NCBI GenBank assembly: GCA_023701265.1 | Contig: JAMPXI010000005.1 | Span: 1 to 47,670, forward strand | Direction of reading: 5' to 3' | Source: Desulfuromonadales bacterium | Lineage (GTDB): Bacteria > Desulfobacterota > Desulfuromonadia > Desulfuromonadales > BM103 | DNA: 47,670 nucleotides | Shown here: positions 1 to 9,440 of the stretch, one piece after another | Layout: each line of letters starts with the position of its first letter | Numbering within the stretch: position 1 is the stretch's first letter | The notes under the pieces: model-generated | What the model was told of the DNA's origin: nothing | The model's database searches: none | The model's input: the letters and a program-made list of their open reading frames with translations, nothing else | Position numbers and translations under genes: made by a program

Positions 1-96
1 CGCACTTTGCAACGTCGCCCCGAGTTGTTGGAGAGGGCGGAGTTGGGCAAGGCCGATCTGAAAATGCTGGAGGAATTGCGGCGGGAACAGAAGTGA
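1..96 (+). CDS. trmD: tRNA (guanine-N1)-methyltransferase TrmD, C-terminal end (partial)
   Basis: Only the last 31 codons and a TGA stop lie in the window. The reading frame open from base 1 ends in an Arg/Leu-rich tail with an RRPELLERAEL-type segment, which resembles the extreme C-terminus of TrmD (typically R-R-P-x-L-L followed by an acidic helix). The call rests mainly on the standard order rpsP-rimM-trmD-rplS, in which trmD sits directly before the L19 gene as here. TrmD methylates G37 of a subset of tRNAs. The fragment is too short to show any catalytic residue, so another gene at this place cannot be excluded. Confidence 0.7.
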   Translation, partial: RTLQRRPELLERAELGKADLKMLEELRREQK

Positions 97-107
97 TGAG
101 TCTGGGG

Positions 108-198
108 TGTCAGGCAGCGGGCCCGTCGATTTGGCGGACAAAAACTCACTGCGCTCAGACAGTTTGTCCGCTTGCATCGCCGCACCCGCTACCTGACA
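108..198. repeat. Nested inverted repeat between trmD and rplS (MITE/REP-like)
   Basis: A 91-bp unit has outer arms TGTCAGGcAGCGGG (108-121) and CCCGCTaCCTGACA (185-198), which match at 13 of 14 positions. Perfect inner arms GCGGACAAA (134-142) and TTTGTCCGC (163-171) lie inside. The single outer mismatch would be a G-U pair in minus-strand RNA. No ORF lies inside and no U-run follows, so it is not a simple terminator. Its shape suggests a dispersed palindromic element. The rest of 97-268 shows nothing further. Confidence 0.6.
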
Positions 199-268
199 CA
201 AAGTTGGTCAGGGTCAAGTCCCCCGAACTTTTCTTTCAACGGCAGACACCGCCCGCTTCTATTTTTTC

Positions 269-297
269 TTGACTTGCGCCGCATACTGTTGTAATTA
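269..297 (+). promoter_or_regulatory. Predicted sigma-70 promoter of rplS
   Basis: TTGACT (269-274), a 17-bp spacer and TAATTA (292-297) lie just upstream of rplS. A start near 304 would give a leader of about 25 nt containing the GAGGAGG ribosome site. It would let L19 be made independently of trmD. Confidence 0.5.
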
Positions 298-328
298 GGC
301 AATTCGCCGAAATTGAGGAGGAACTACG

Positions 329-676
329 ATGAACATCGTCGATCGTATTGGTATGGAGCAGATGCGCAAGGATATTCCTGTGTTCAAGGCAGGGGATACC
401 CTGAAGGTCCATGTGCGCATCACTGAAGGTGACAAGCAGCGCATCCAGCTGTTCCAGGGAGTCTGCATCGCCCGCCACAACAAGGGCGTCGGCTCTTCGT
501 TCATGGTCCGCAAGGTCTCCAACGGCGTCGGTGTCGAGCGCGTTTTCCCGCTGCATGCCCCGACCGTCGAGAAGATCGAAGTGCTGACCATTGGCCGCGT
601 GCGCCGCGCCAAGCTTTACTACCTGCGCAACCTGCAGGGAAAAGCCGCCCGTATCCGCGAGCTGCGCAAGAAGTAA
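329..676 (+). CDS. rplS: 50S ribosomal protein L19
   Basis: The 115-aa product matches L19 over its whole length. It has an N-terminal helix, a central [16 protein letters not shown] strand segment, an [19 protein letters not shown] block and a basic C-terminus rich in Arg and Lys (AKLYYLRN...RELRKK). L19 sits at the 30S-50S interface of the large subunit. The ATG at 329 has a strong GAGGAGG site 7 nt upstream, which fixes the start. The gene lies between trmD and rnhB, the usual arrangement, and is followed by its own intrinsic terminator. Confidence 0.98.
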   Translation: MNIVDRIGMEQMRKDIPVFKAGDTLKVHVRITEGDKQRIQLFQGVCIARHNKGVGSSFMVRKVSNGVGVERVFPLHAPTVEKIEVLTIGRVRRAKLYYLRNLQGKAARIRELRKK

Positions 677-700
677 TTTTTCTCGACAGCAGAAGAATTC

Positions 701-729
701 AAAGCCCCGGCCTGTGCCGGGGCTTTTTT
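701..729 (+). terminator. Intrinsic terminator after rplS
   Basis: The perfect GC-rich stem GCCCCGGC/GCCGGGGC has a 4-nt CTGT loop and is followed by TTTTTT, 25 nt after the rplS stop. Confidence 0.9.
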
Positions 730-765
730 ATTGGCGGCATCTATCGGCAGGCTGGTCAATCCCGC

Positions 766-794
766 TTGGCGTGACTTCGAACCAGTGGCATAAT
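766..794 (+). promoter_or_regulatory. Candidate sigma-70 promoter of rnhB
   Basis: TTGGCG (766-771), 17 bp, CATAAT (789-794). The -10 box overlaps the first possible rnhB ATG (793). If it is used, the transcript would start at about 801 and be nearly leaderless at the second ATG (802). Confidence 0.4.
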
Positions 795-1443
795 GCCCGC
801 CATGACTGCCCAATCCGAACTCTTTGCCGCGATCCCCCTTTCCACCCTGCACTTCGAACGCCAGGCGCAGGCCCGGGGTTTCCGGGCCGTGGCCGGGATT
901 GACGAAGCCGGTCGCGGGCCGTTGGCCGGTCCGGTGGTCGCTGCCGCAGTCATCCTCCCTGAAGTTTTCGATCTTCCCGGCCTGACCGACTCCAAGCAGC
1001 TCAGTGAAAAGGCCCGTGAACGGCTCTACCCATTGATTCGCGCCCAGGCGCTGGCGGTTGGCATCGGCGTGGCCCGCGCCGAGGAGATCGACCGGATCAA
1101 CATCCTCCAGGCCACCCTGCTCGGCATGCAGCGGGCGGTCGGACGGCTCAACCTTCCCCCCGATTTCCTGCTGATCGACGGCAACGTGCCGGTGCCGCTT
1201 GCCCTGCCGCAGCAGACGCTGGTCAAGGGCGATTCCCGTTCCCTCTCGATTGCCGCCGCCTCGGTGGTTGCCAAGGTGGTGCGCGACCGGATCATGTGTT
1301 CCCTCGACCGTCTGCATCCCGGCTACGGTTTTGCCGGTCACAAGGGGTATGGCAGCGCCGCCCACCGCGCCGCGATCGCCGCCCTTGGTCCGTCCCCCTG
1401 TCACCGCCGTACCTTCGGCGGGGTGCGCGAGCACTGCCCGTGA
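793..1443 (+). CDS. rnhB: Ribonuclease HII
   Basis: RNase HII cleaves the RNA strand of RNA-DNA hybrids and nicks at misincorporated ribonucleotides. The 216-aa product shows the signature GIDEAGRGPLAGPVVAAAV with catalytic Asp37 and Glu38. A third acidic residue is in LLIDGN (Asp129), the conserved SIAAASVVAKVVRD block holds the fourth Asp, and HPGYGFAGHKGYG follows. Two ATG codons compete for the start (793 and 802) and neither has a Shine-Dalgarno site. A promoter overlapping 793 favours 802. The stop overlaps the GTG start of yraN, which implies translational coupling. Confidence 0.96.
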   Translation: MPAMTAQSELFAAIPLSTLHFERQAQARGFRAVAGIDEAGRGPLAGPVVAAAVILPEVFDLPGLTDSKQLSEKARERLYPLIRAQALAVGIGVARAEEIDRINILQATLLGMQRAVGRLNLPPDFLLIDGNVPVPLALPQQTLVKGDSRSLSIAAASVVAKVVRDRIMCSLDRLHPGYGFAGHKGYGSAAHRAAIAALGPSPCHRRTFGGVREHCP

Positions 1444-1802
1444 CCCAGGCACGGCTGAGCCTCGGCAAACAAGGGGAGGAACTGGCCGCCCGCTATCTCG
1501 AGCAGCGCGGTTTCACGATTCTCGCGCGCAATCACCGCACCCCGGTCGGAGAGCTTGACATCATCGCCCGTGACCGCCGGCACCTGCTCATTGTCGAGGT
1601 CAAAACCAGGCGCAGCATGGCTTTCGGTGCCCCGGCCGAGGCGGTCGGTGCGCACAAGCAGCGCCAGATCCTGCGGGCCGCACAATGGTATCTGGCAACC
1701 GCCCGTTACCCCGATCTGCAGCCGCGCTTCGATGTGATTTCGGTCCTCGCCGGCAAAGGTGAGCCGGTCATCTCTCATATTGCCAATGCCTTCGGTGTCT
1801 AA
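1440..1802 (+). CDS. yraN: YraN/UPF0102 family endonuclease-like protein
   Basis: The ORF track begins this frame at an upstream ATG (1296) inside rnhB, but homology begins at GTG 1440, which overlaps the rnhB stop and gives the usual 120 aa for the family. The protein has LGKQGEELAARYLEQRGF, RTPVGELDIIARDRRHLLIVEVKTR and a KQRQILRAAQWYL segment. The E...D...EVK pattern is that of restriction-endonuclease-like (Holliday-junction-resolvase-like) folds. The cellular role is not firmly established. Location after rnhB is common, and expression is probably coupled to it. Confidence 0.93.
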   Translation: MTQARLSLGKQGEELAARYLEQRGFTILARNHRTPVGELDIIARDRRHLLIVEVKTRRSMAFGAPAEAVGAHKQRQILRAAQWYLATARYPDLQPRFDVISVLAGKGEPVISHIANAFGV

Positions 1803-1816
1803 GCCTTTGCGTTTGT

Positions 1817-1845
1817 TTGCCTTTTCGTGATTAACACCGTACAAT
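1817..1845 (+). promoter_or_regulatory. Predicted sigma-70 promoter of nadE
   Basis: TTGCCT (1817-1822), 17 bp, TACAAT (1840-1845). It lies 34 bp before the GTG start chosen for nadE. Confidence 0.5.
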
Positions 1846-1878
1846 CAATCATCTGATTTGTGGTCCGAGGAGGTCAGG

Positions 1879-3825
1879 GTGTCCGTCTCATTGCGGAGTT
1901 TGGGGCTGTTGCGGGTTGCCGCCGTCACCCCTGAACTGAAGGTCGCCGACGTCGGTTTCAATGTCATCGCCATCGAAGCGGCCGCGGCGCAAGCCGCGGC
2001 GCAAGGCGTGCGTCTGGCGGTCTTCCCTGAACTGGCCGTCACCGGCTACAGCTGCGGCGACCTGTTCGGCCAGCAGTTGCTGTTGGCGCAGACCGAAGTC
2101 GGGTTGTTGCGTCTGGCCGCGGTCAGTGCGCGACTCGGCATTGCCCTGGTGGTCGGCGCACCACTGCGCCAGGGGGGGCGCCTGTTCAACGCGGCCGTGG
2201 TGCTGAGCGGCGGCCAGGTGTGCGGCATCGTCCCTAAGACCTTCCTTCCCAACAGCCAGGAATTCTACGAGCAGCGCTGGTTTGCCACCGCCGCCGAGAC
2301 GACTGCCGATCACCTCCTGCTTGGTGGCTTGAACGTGCCGTTCGGCACCGACCTGCTCTTCCCCGCCGTCGACTTTCCGGAATGCGTCCTCGGTATCGAG
2401 GTCTGCGAGGATGCCTGGGTGGCCAGCCCGCCGAGCGGCGACCTGGCCGTGGCCGGGGCGACGCTCTTGGCCAACCTCTCGGCCAGTCCGGAGATCCTCG
2501 GCAAATGTGCTTACCGCCGTGCCCTGGTCGAGGCGCAGTCGGCCCGCTGCCTGGCCGCCTATCTCTATGCCTCGGCCGGCCCCGGCGAATCGAGTACCGA
2601 TCTGGTCTTCTCCGGCCACTCCCTGGTTGCCGAATACGGCCAAGTGCTCGCCGAAACGGAGCGTTTCTGCTTCGATGCGACCCTGGCCATCGCCGATATC
2701 GATCTCGAGCGGCTGGCCGGCGAGCGCCTGCGCCAGAGCAGCTTCACGGCCAGTCGGCCGCAGCGCCGCTATCGGCAGGTGCCGATTGCCGTGGGCGACA
2801 CCCCTGCGGCGAGGTTCCAGCGTCCGGTGCCGCGCACACCGTTCGTGCCGGCCCAGGCCGGGGAGCGTGATGCCCGCTGCCGGGAGATCTTCGCCATTCA
2901 GACCACCGGGCTGATGACCCGGTTGCGCCACACTGGCAGCCGCCAGGTGGTGCTCGGCATCTCCGGCGGGCTCGATTCGACCCTGGCTCTGCTGGTTGCG
3001 GTCAAGGCGTTTGACCGGTTGGGATTGCCGCGTTCCGGGATCAATGCGGTGACCATGCCCGGTTTCGGCACGACCGCCCGTACCCGCGGCAATGCCGAGG
3101 TGCTGGCCGGGGACCTCGGTGTCACCTTGCGCACCATCGCCATCGATGCGGCGGTCATTCAGCATTTTCGCGACATCGACCACGACCCGATGCAGCATGA
3201 CATCACCTTCGAGAACGCCCAGGCGCGCGAGCGCACCCAGATCCTGATGGATGTTGCCAACCAGGTGGGCGGGTTGGTGATCGGCACCGGCGACCTCTCC
3301 GAACTGGCCCTTGGCTGGTGCACCTACAACGGCGATCATATGTCGATGTATGCGGTCAACGCGGCCGTGCCGAAAACGTTGGTGCGCTACCTGATCAACT
3401 GGTGCGCCGAAGCCGAATTCCAGGACAAGACGGCGGCGGTGCTGCACGACATCTGCGCCACCCCGGTCTCCCCCGAACTGCTCCCGCCACGCCCTGACGG
3501 CACCATCAGCCAGGAGACCGAGGCACAGGTCGGCCCCTATGAGCTGCATGACTTTTTCCTCTATCATGTGGTGCGCTGCCACTTCGCCCCGCGCAAGGTG
3601 CTGCAGCTGGCTGCGCAGGCCTTCGGCGACGACTATTCCCGAGAGGAGCTGCGGCGCTGGCTGAAGCTGTTCCTGCAGCGGTTTTTCACCCAGCAGTTCA
3701 AGCGCTCCTGTCTGCCGGACGGACCGAAGGTCGGCAGCGTGGCGCTCTCGCCGCGCGGCGACTGGCGCATGCCGAGCGATGCCAGCGTCGCGATGTGGCT
3801 GGCGGATCTTGACGGGGATTCGTAG
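1879..3825 (+). CDS. nadE: Glutamine-dependent NAD(+) synthetase
   Basis: This enzyme amidates deamido-NAD to NAD, using ammonia released from glutamine. The N-terminal half is a nitrilase-type glutaminase with the Glu-Lys-Cys triad visible in [23 protein letters not shown] and GIEVCEDAW. The C-terminal half is the ATP-pyrophosphatase synthetase, with the PP-loop [13 protein letters not shown] and [21 protein letters not shown]. Glutaminase-synthetase fusions of this kind are typically around 550-680 aa, which fits the 648 aa here. The track starts at TTG 1858, but GTG 1879 has a GAGGAGG site 6 nt upstream and is the better start. The stop codon lies inside a palindromic repeat (3822-3868). 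rsmI follows closely. Confidence 0.95.
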   Translation: MSVSLRSLGLLRVAAVTPELKVADVGFNVIAIEAAAAQAAAQGVRLAVFPELAVTGYSCGDLFGQQLLLAQTEVGLLRLAAVSARLGIALVVGAPLRQGGRLFNAAVVLSGGQVCGIVPKTFLPNSQEFYEQRWFATAAETTADHLLLGGLNVPFGTDLLFPAVDFPECVLGIEVCEDAWVASPPSGDLAVAGATLLANLSASPEILGKCAYRRALVEAQSARCLAAYLYASAGPGESSTDLVFSGHSLVAEYGQVLAETERFCFDATLAIADIDLERLAGERLRQSSFTASRPQRRYRQVPIAVGDTPAARFQRPVPRTPFVPAQAGERDARCREIFAIQTTGLMTRLRHTGSRQVVLGISGGLDSTLALLVAVKAFDRLGLPRSGINAVTMPGFGTTARTRGNAEVLAGDLGVTLRTIAIDAAVIQHFRDIDHDPMQHDITFENAQARERTQILMDVANQVGGLVIGTGDLSELALGWCTYNGDHMSMYAVNAAVPKTLVRYLINWCAEAEFQDKTAAVLHDICATPVSPELLPPRPDGTISQETEAQVGPYELHDFFLYHVVRCHFAPRKVLQLAAQAFGDDYSREELRRWLKLFLQRFFTQQFKRSCLPDGPKVGSVALSPRGDWRMPSDASVAMWLADLDGDS

Positions 3826-3868
3826 GGGCGGACGGCGTCCGCCCTGGGCGCATGCCATGCGCCCCTAC
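3822..3868. repeat. Palindromic GTAGGGGCG...CGCCCCTAC element at the nadE stop
   Basis: A 47-bp element has terminal arms GTAGGGGCG and CGCCCCTAC and two internal palindromes, GGACGGCGTCC and GGGCGCATGCCATGCGCCC. The TAG of the left arm is the nadE stop codon. It has the form of a short REP-type mobile palindrome. In + strand RNA it would fold into paired hairpins between nadE and rsmI. Confidence 0.7.
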
Positions 3869-3901
3869 AAAACCTAACTACAACTGTTTCTTGTGAAAAA
3901 T

Positions 3902-4753
3902 ATGCCCGGTATCCTTTACGTCGTCGCCACGCCGATCGGCAATCTCGAGGACATCACCGCCCGTGCTTTGCGCATCCTGCGCGAGGTTGCCCTGATCGCC
4001 GCCGAGGATACCCGGCACAGTCGCAAGCTGCTCAATCACTTCGGCATCCACACGCCGCTGATCTCCTGTCACGAACACAACGAGCAGCAGCGTCAGGATA
4101 CGTTGATCAGCCGCCTGCTGGCGGGAGAGAGCATTGCCCTGATCAGTGATGCCGGTACGCCGGCGATCGCCGATCCGGGCTACCGCCTGGTGCGGGCCTG
4201 CCACCTGGCGGGGGTGACGGTGACGCCGATACCGGGGGCATCGGCCCTGCTGGCGGCCCTCAGCGCCGCCGGCGAACCGACTGACCGCTTCGTTTTCGAA
4301 GGATTCCTGCCGACCCGGGCGGCCGCGCGCGAAGCGGCTCTGCGCGCAATATGCAACGAGCCGCGTACCGTGGTTTGCTACGAAACCCCGCATCGGCTGC
4401 TGGCGGCCCTTGCCGCGATTGCCGCCGTCTGGGGAGCGGAGCGGCCGCTGGTGGTGGCGCGCGAGCTAACCAAGCTGCACGAGGAACTGTTCCGTGGTAC
4501 GGTAAATCAGGCGCTGGAGCATTTCGGTGCGGCACGGGTGCGCGGCGAGTTGGTGCTGATCCTGCCGCCGTATGCTGCCGCGGCGCCGCCGCGCGATCTG
4601 GCGGTGGTGTTACGCGACCTGCTGGTCACCCAGCGGCTGTCGCGCAAGGAAGCGGTCAAACTGGTGGCCAAGGATTTCGGGGTGCCGCGCAGTGATGTTT
4701 ACCGGATCAGTCTGGAGATCGATCAGAGCAAGGGGGAGAAGGAGTCGGCATGA
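3902..4753 (+). CDS. rsmI: 16S rRNA (cytidine-2'-O)-methyltransferase RsmI
   Basis: RsmI methylates the ribose of C1402 of 16S rRNA using SAM. The product (283 aa from ATG 3902) has LYVVATPIGNLEDITARAL at the N-terminus, AAEDTRHSRKLLNHFGI, ALISDAGTPAIADPGYRLV and VVCYETPHRLL, all hallmarks of this tetrapyrrole-methylase-fold family. A C-terminal helical segment, LSRKEAVKLVAKDFGVPRSDVY, is also typical. The track starts at GTG 3893. ATG 3902 places the conserved segment close to the start, but neither codon has a clear ribosome site. The stop overlaps the next gene by ATGA. Confidence 0.96.
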   Translation: MPGILYVVATPIGNLEDITARALRILREVALIAAEDTRHSRKLLNHFGIHTPLISCHEHNEQQRQDTLISRLLAGESIALISDAGTPAIADPGYRLVRACHLAGVTVTPIPGASALLAALSAAGEPTDRFVFEGFLPTRAAAREAALRAICNEPRTVVCYETPHRLLAALAAIAAVWGAERPLVVARELTKLHEELFRGTVNQALEHFGAARVRGELVLILPPYAAAAPPRDLAVVLRDLLVTQRLSRKEAVKLVAKDFGVPRSDVYRISLEIDQSKGEKESA

Positions 4754-5136
4754 CGGCGAAGGCGAAAATCCTGCTGATTGATGATCATCGCACGGTATTG
4801 CGGCTGTTGGAGGCGATCCTCAAGCTGAAGGGGTATGAACTGCTCTATGCTGAGAACGGTCAGCAGGGGATGGCCATGGCGCGCCAGGAACAGCCCGATC
4901 TGATCCTGCTCGATGTGATGATGCCGGAAATCGACGGCTTCAAGGTCTGCCAATATCTTAAGGGACAAGCGGAGACTGCTGATATCCCCGTGGTCTTTCT
5001 CACTGCCCGCGGCGCCGAAGGCGATCTGGCGACCGGCCAACGGGTCGGGGCGCAGGGTTTTCTGACCAAGCCGTTTCTGGCGCGGGAAGTGCTTGATACG
5101 ATCGAGCGGCTGCTGGCACGTTCCCGCGAAGGTTAG
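4750..5136 (+). CDS. Receiver-only response regulator (CheY-like)
   Basis: The 128-aa protein is a single REC domain with no output domain. Visible residues are the acidic pocket IDDH (Asp11, Asp12), the phospho-acceptor Asp55 in LLDVMMPEIDG, Thr85 in FLTARG and Lys107 in LTKPF. All residues needed for phosphorylation are present, so it should be an active phospho-switch. It overlaps rsmI by ATGA and is probably translationally coupled to it. No histidine kinase lies in the window, so partner and target are unknown. Its 3' end overlaps the convergent acyP gene by 4 bp. Confidence 0.9.
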   Translation: MTAKAKILLIDDHRTVLRLLEAILKLKGYELLYAENGQQGMAMARQEQPDLILLDVMMPEIDGFKVCQYLKGQAETADIPVVFLTARGAEGDLATGQRVGAQGFLTKPFLAREVLDTIERLLARSREG

Positions 5137-5408
5137 TGGCGGGTCGCAAAGTCGGAACACTCCATCGGCCCGTCCAGCCACTCGACCGTTACCTCATCGA
5201 CCGCTGCTCGCGGCGGTCCCTGCCGGCACCAAGCGATGGCCTGATCAACCGCCGTCTTCTCCCCTTCGAACAACGCCTCGACGCTGCCGTCCGGCAGGTT
5301 GCGCACCCAGCCATCAAGTCCGAGCTGTCTCGCCATTTCCACGGTCGATTGACGGTAGAAGACCCCCTGGACCCGGCCGGTTACCCGCACCCGTGCACGC
5401 GCTATCAT
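5133..5408 (-). CDS. acyP: Acylphosphatase
   Basis: Acylphosphatase hydrolyses carboxyl-phosphate bonds of small acyl phosphates. The 91-aa product has the family length and both signatures: GRVQGVFYR with the phosphate-binding Arg19, and GWVRNLPDGSVE with catalytic Asn37. A GGGAGGG ribosome site lies inside the 3' end of ligA, and the gene starts 4 nt after the ligA stop, so it is the second gene of a ligA-acyP operon. No space exists for a terminator between it and the convergent response regulator. Confidence 0.95.
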   Translation of the reverse strand: MIARARVRVTGRVQGVFYRQSTVEMARQLGLDGWVRNLPDGSVEALFEGEKTAVDQAIAWCRQGPPRAAVDEVTVEWLDGPMECSDFATRH

Positions 5409-5412
5409 AAAG

Positions 5413-7498
<2,086 letters not shown>

Positions 7499-7513
7499 TT
7501 GCCGGCAAGTCGA

Positions 7514-7542
7514 TTGCCAAGGCGGCGACTCTCCGGTACAAT
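7514..7542 (+). promoter_or_regulatory. Predicted sigma-70 promoter of the CNNM/CorC gene
   Basis: TTGCCA (7514-7519), 17 bp, TACAAT (7537-7542), about 40 bp upstream of the ATG at 7584. Confidence 0.55.
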
Positions 7543-7583
7543 CCCTATTGTTTCAAGGATTTCTGAAATTTCAAGGGACAATA

Positions 7584-8846
7584 ATGCAGCTTGGCGCGGA
7601 ACATTGGTGGCACATCGCAGGGCTTGTGCTGCTGTTCATGGTGGCGGCATTCTTCTCCGCCGCCGAAACGGCGCTGATGTCCATCGACCGGCTGCGGGTC
7701 CGATATCTGGCGGTGAAAGGGAAACCCGCCGCGCTGCAGCTGCAGGCGTTGCTGGCCCATCCGGAACGGCTGCTCAGCGCCATCCTGCTCGGCAACAACC
7801 TGGCCAATATCGCCGCCTCGGTGTTCACCACGGCGCTGTTTTTCTCTGTATTCGGCCCGCGCGGCGAACTGCTCATCGTGCTGATCCTGACGCCGCTGCT
7901 GGTGGTGTTCACCGAGGCCTGGCCGAAGACCTATGCCGCCCGCTACCCGGAAAAGATGTCCTTTCTGCTCCTGCACCCGATGCGCCTGATCTTGTGGCTG
8001 CTGCAGCCGTTCACCTGGGCGCTGGCAGGGACATCCTCCCTGCTGAACCGCTGTCTGCGAGGCGAGGAGCAGCGTCCGCTGATCTCCGAGGACGAACTGC
8101 GCTCGTTCATCGAATTCGGCGAACATGCCGGGGTGGTGGCCAAGGGGACGCGCAAGATGCTGCACGGTGTCTTCGATCTCGGCGAGATCAGGGTGCGCGA
8201 TGTCATGGTGCCGCGCAACGAGGTGGTTGGCATCGAGGCCGATACTTCCTTTGCCGAAGTGTTGAAGGTTGTTGCCGTAACCCACCACTCGCGCTTCCCG
8301 GTTTATGAGGGTGACCTCGATCGGGTGGTGGGGGTCATCCATACCAAGGAAATCCTTGACTGCCTTGATTCTCCAGGCGAGTTCTCGCTGCGCCGGTTGG
8401 CCCGGCCGCCGCTGTTCGTTCCCGAGGCCAAGCCGATCGAGGCCCTGTTGCAAACCTTTCGCCGACGGCATCTGCATCTGGCCATGGTGGTCGACGAATA
8501 TGGCGGAGTGGCGGGGATTGTCACGCTGGAAGACATCTTCGAGGTGATCGTCGGTGAAATCCAGGATGAGTACGATGAGGAGGAGGCCTTGATCCGGCCG
8601 TTGGGGCCTAACCGCTTCCTGGTCGACGGCAGCGCCACTCTGCGGGCCGTCAATCTCCGCTTCGCTCTCGGGCTTTCCGAGGAACATGTCACGACCTTGG
8701 CCGGCTTCCTGATGAATGCCCTGGGGAGAATCCCGGTCGAGGGCGATGTCTGCGAGGCTGAAGGGGTGCGTTTTATCGTGCGCAGCATGGCTGATCGGCG
8801 TATCGACGAGATCGAGGTGGAGTTGCCGGAAGTTCCCGTGAAGTAG
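7584..8846 (+). CDS. CNNM/CorC-HlyC family membrane protein (CBS pair)
   Basis: A 420-aa inner-membrane protein. It has an N-terminal DUF21/CNNM domain with about four hydrophobic segments (IAGLVLLFMVAAFFSAAETAL, LLIVLILTPLLVVF and others), two CBS domains (RDVMVPRNEVVGI...; HLAMVVDEYGGVAGIVTLEDIFEVIVGEI) and the C-terminal CorC_HlyC domain. The family is linked to divalent-cation (Mg2+/Co2+) export, often mislabelled hemolysin. The ATG at 7584 with AAGGGA upstream is chosen over the track start 7446, because the extra N-terminus has no family match and lies upstream of the promoter. The usual E(I/V)xPK motif reads EAWPK here, a small deviation. Confidence 0.9.
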   Translation: MQLGAEHWWHIAGLVLLFMVAAFFSAAETALMSIDRLRVRYLAVKGKPAALQLQALLAHPERLLSAILLGNNLANIAASVFTTALFFSVFGPRGELLIVLILTPLLVVFTEAWPKTYAARYPEKMSFLLLHPMRLILWLLQPFTWALAGTSSLLNRCLRGEEQRPLISEDELRSFIEFGEHAGVVAKGTRKMLHGVFDLGEIRVRDVMVPRNEVVGIEADTSFAEVLKVVAVTHHSRFPVYEGDLDRVVGVIHTKEILDCLDSPGEFSLRRLARPPLFVPEAKPIEALLQTFRRRHLHLAMVVDEYGGVAGIVTLEDIFEVIVGEIQDEYDEEEALIRPLGPNRFLVDGSATLRAVNLRFALGLSEEHVTTLAGFLMNALGRIPVEGDVCEAEGVRFIVRSMADRRIDEIEVELPEVPVK

Positions 8847-8891
8847 TCGGCTGCCTGTTGGCGGTCTCCCTGTCTTTTCTCTTTAACCCCC

Positions 8892-8909
8892 GAAAAATAA
8901 GAATTTTTC
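8892..8909. promoter_or_regulatory. AT-rich inverted repeat abutting the mraZ -35 box
   Basis: GAAAAAT-AAGA-ATTTTTC ends 1 bp before the TTGACA of the dcw promoter. It could be a weak terminator of the preceding gene, an UP-like element or an operator. The sequence does not decide between them. Confidence 0.35.
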
Positions 8910-8938
8910 TTGACACCCCGGTGGCTCGCCGCTATATT
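8910..8938 (+). promoter_or_regulatory. Strong sigma-70 promoter of the dcw cluster
   Basis: A perfect TTGACA (8910-8915), 17-bp spacer and TATATT (8933-8938). This is the best sigma-70 match in the window and sits about 50 bp before mraZ, where the dcw cluster is expected to be driven. Confidence 0.75.
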
Positions 8939-8947
8939 TTGCCCAAG

Positions 8948-8992
8948 TGGTGGTGAATAGTGTATTTTGCGGCCAAAGAGGGCCAAAATGGG
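8948..8992 (+). promoter_or_regulatory. Candidate MraZ operator: five G-rich pentamers phased at 10 bp
   Basis: TGGTG (8948), TAGTG (8958), TGCGG (8968), GAGGG (8978) and ATGGG (8988) are spaced exactly 10 bp apart, between the predicted transcription start and the mraZ start codon. MraZ of other bacteria autoregulates by binding short G-rich direct repeats separated by 5 bp downstream of its promoter (TGGGN type in E. coli). The match is in spacing and G content, not an exact consensus. Confidence 0.45.
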
Positions 8993-9437
8993 TTTCCAGG
9001 GTGTCTATTACAACTCGATCGACGCCAAGGGGCGAGCCAGTATCCCGGCGCGTTTCCGTGAACTGCTTAACGGTGACGATGCCCTGGTGGTAACCCAGGA
9101 CCGGGGCGGCATCGTTGCCTACCCGGTCGCCGAGTGGGCAAGGTTCATGCAGAATTTTGCCGCTCTCCCCTACGACGATGAGTTCCGCGAAGCCCTCTAT
9201 TTTGCCACGGTCACGCCCGCGACCCACTGCCCGTTCGACAAGCAGGGGCGCATCCAGATTCCTCAATCCCTGCGGGAAAATTGCCAGCTTGATACCGATG
9301 GCGAACGTGACGTGGTCATCGTCGGCACCGACCGTTCAATCCAGATCTGGAACAAGGCCAAGTACGCGGCGATTCTGGCCGAGGCCGAGCAGCGCCTGGC
9401 CCAGACCCGTCAGCGTCGCCTCGAGCTGGGGCTCTGA
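8988..9437 (+). CDS. mraZ: Transcriptional regulator / division protein MraZ
   Basis: MraZ is an AbrB-fold ring-forming DNA-binding protein that represses the dcw operon it heads. The 149-aa product has the two characteristic copies of the fold motif, NSIDAKGRASIPARFRE near the N-terminus and CPFDKQGRIQIPQSLRE in the second half. The track starts at TTG 8967, but ATG 8988 has GAGGG 5 nt upstream and gives the standard N-terminus MGFQGVYYN. rsmH begins 3 nt after the stop. Phased G-rich repeats just upstream suggest autoregulation. Confidence 0.95.
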   Translation: MGFQGVYYNSIDAKGRASIPARFRELLNGDDALVVTQDRGGIVAYPVAEWARFMQNFAALPYDDEFREALYFATVTPATHCPFDKQGRIQIPQSLRENCQLDTDGERDVVIVGTDRSIQIWNKAKYAAILAEAEQRLAQTRQRRLELGL

Positions 9438-9440
9438 GCC

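Noticed and set aside
1296-1439. N-terminal extension of yraN in the ORF track
   Set aside because: It lies wholly inside rnhB in another frame; GTG 1440 gives the family-typical start and length.
1888-3858. 656-aa minus-strand ORF opposite nadE
   Set aside because: Antisense shadow of a GC-rich gene; composition is His/Gln/Arg-rich with no recognisable domain, and the + strand NadE is certain.
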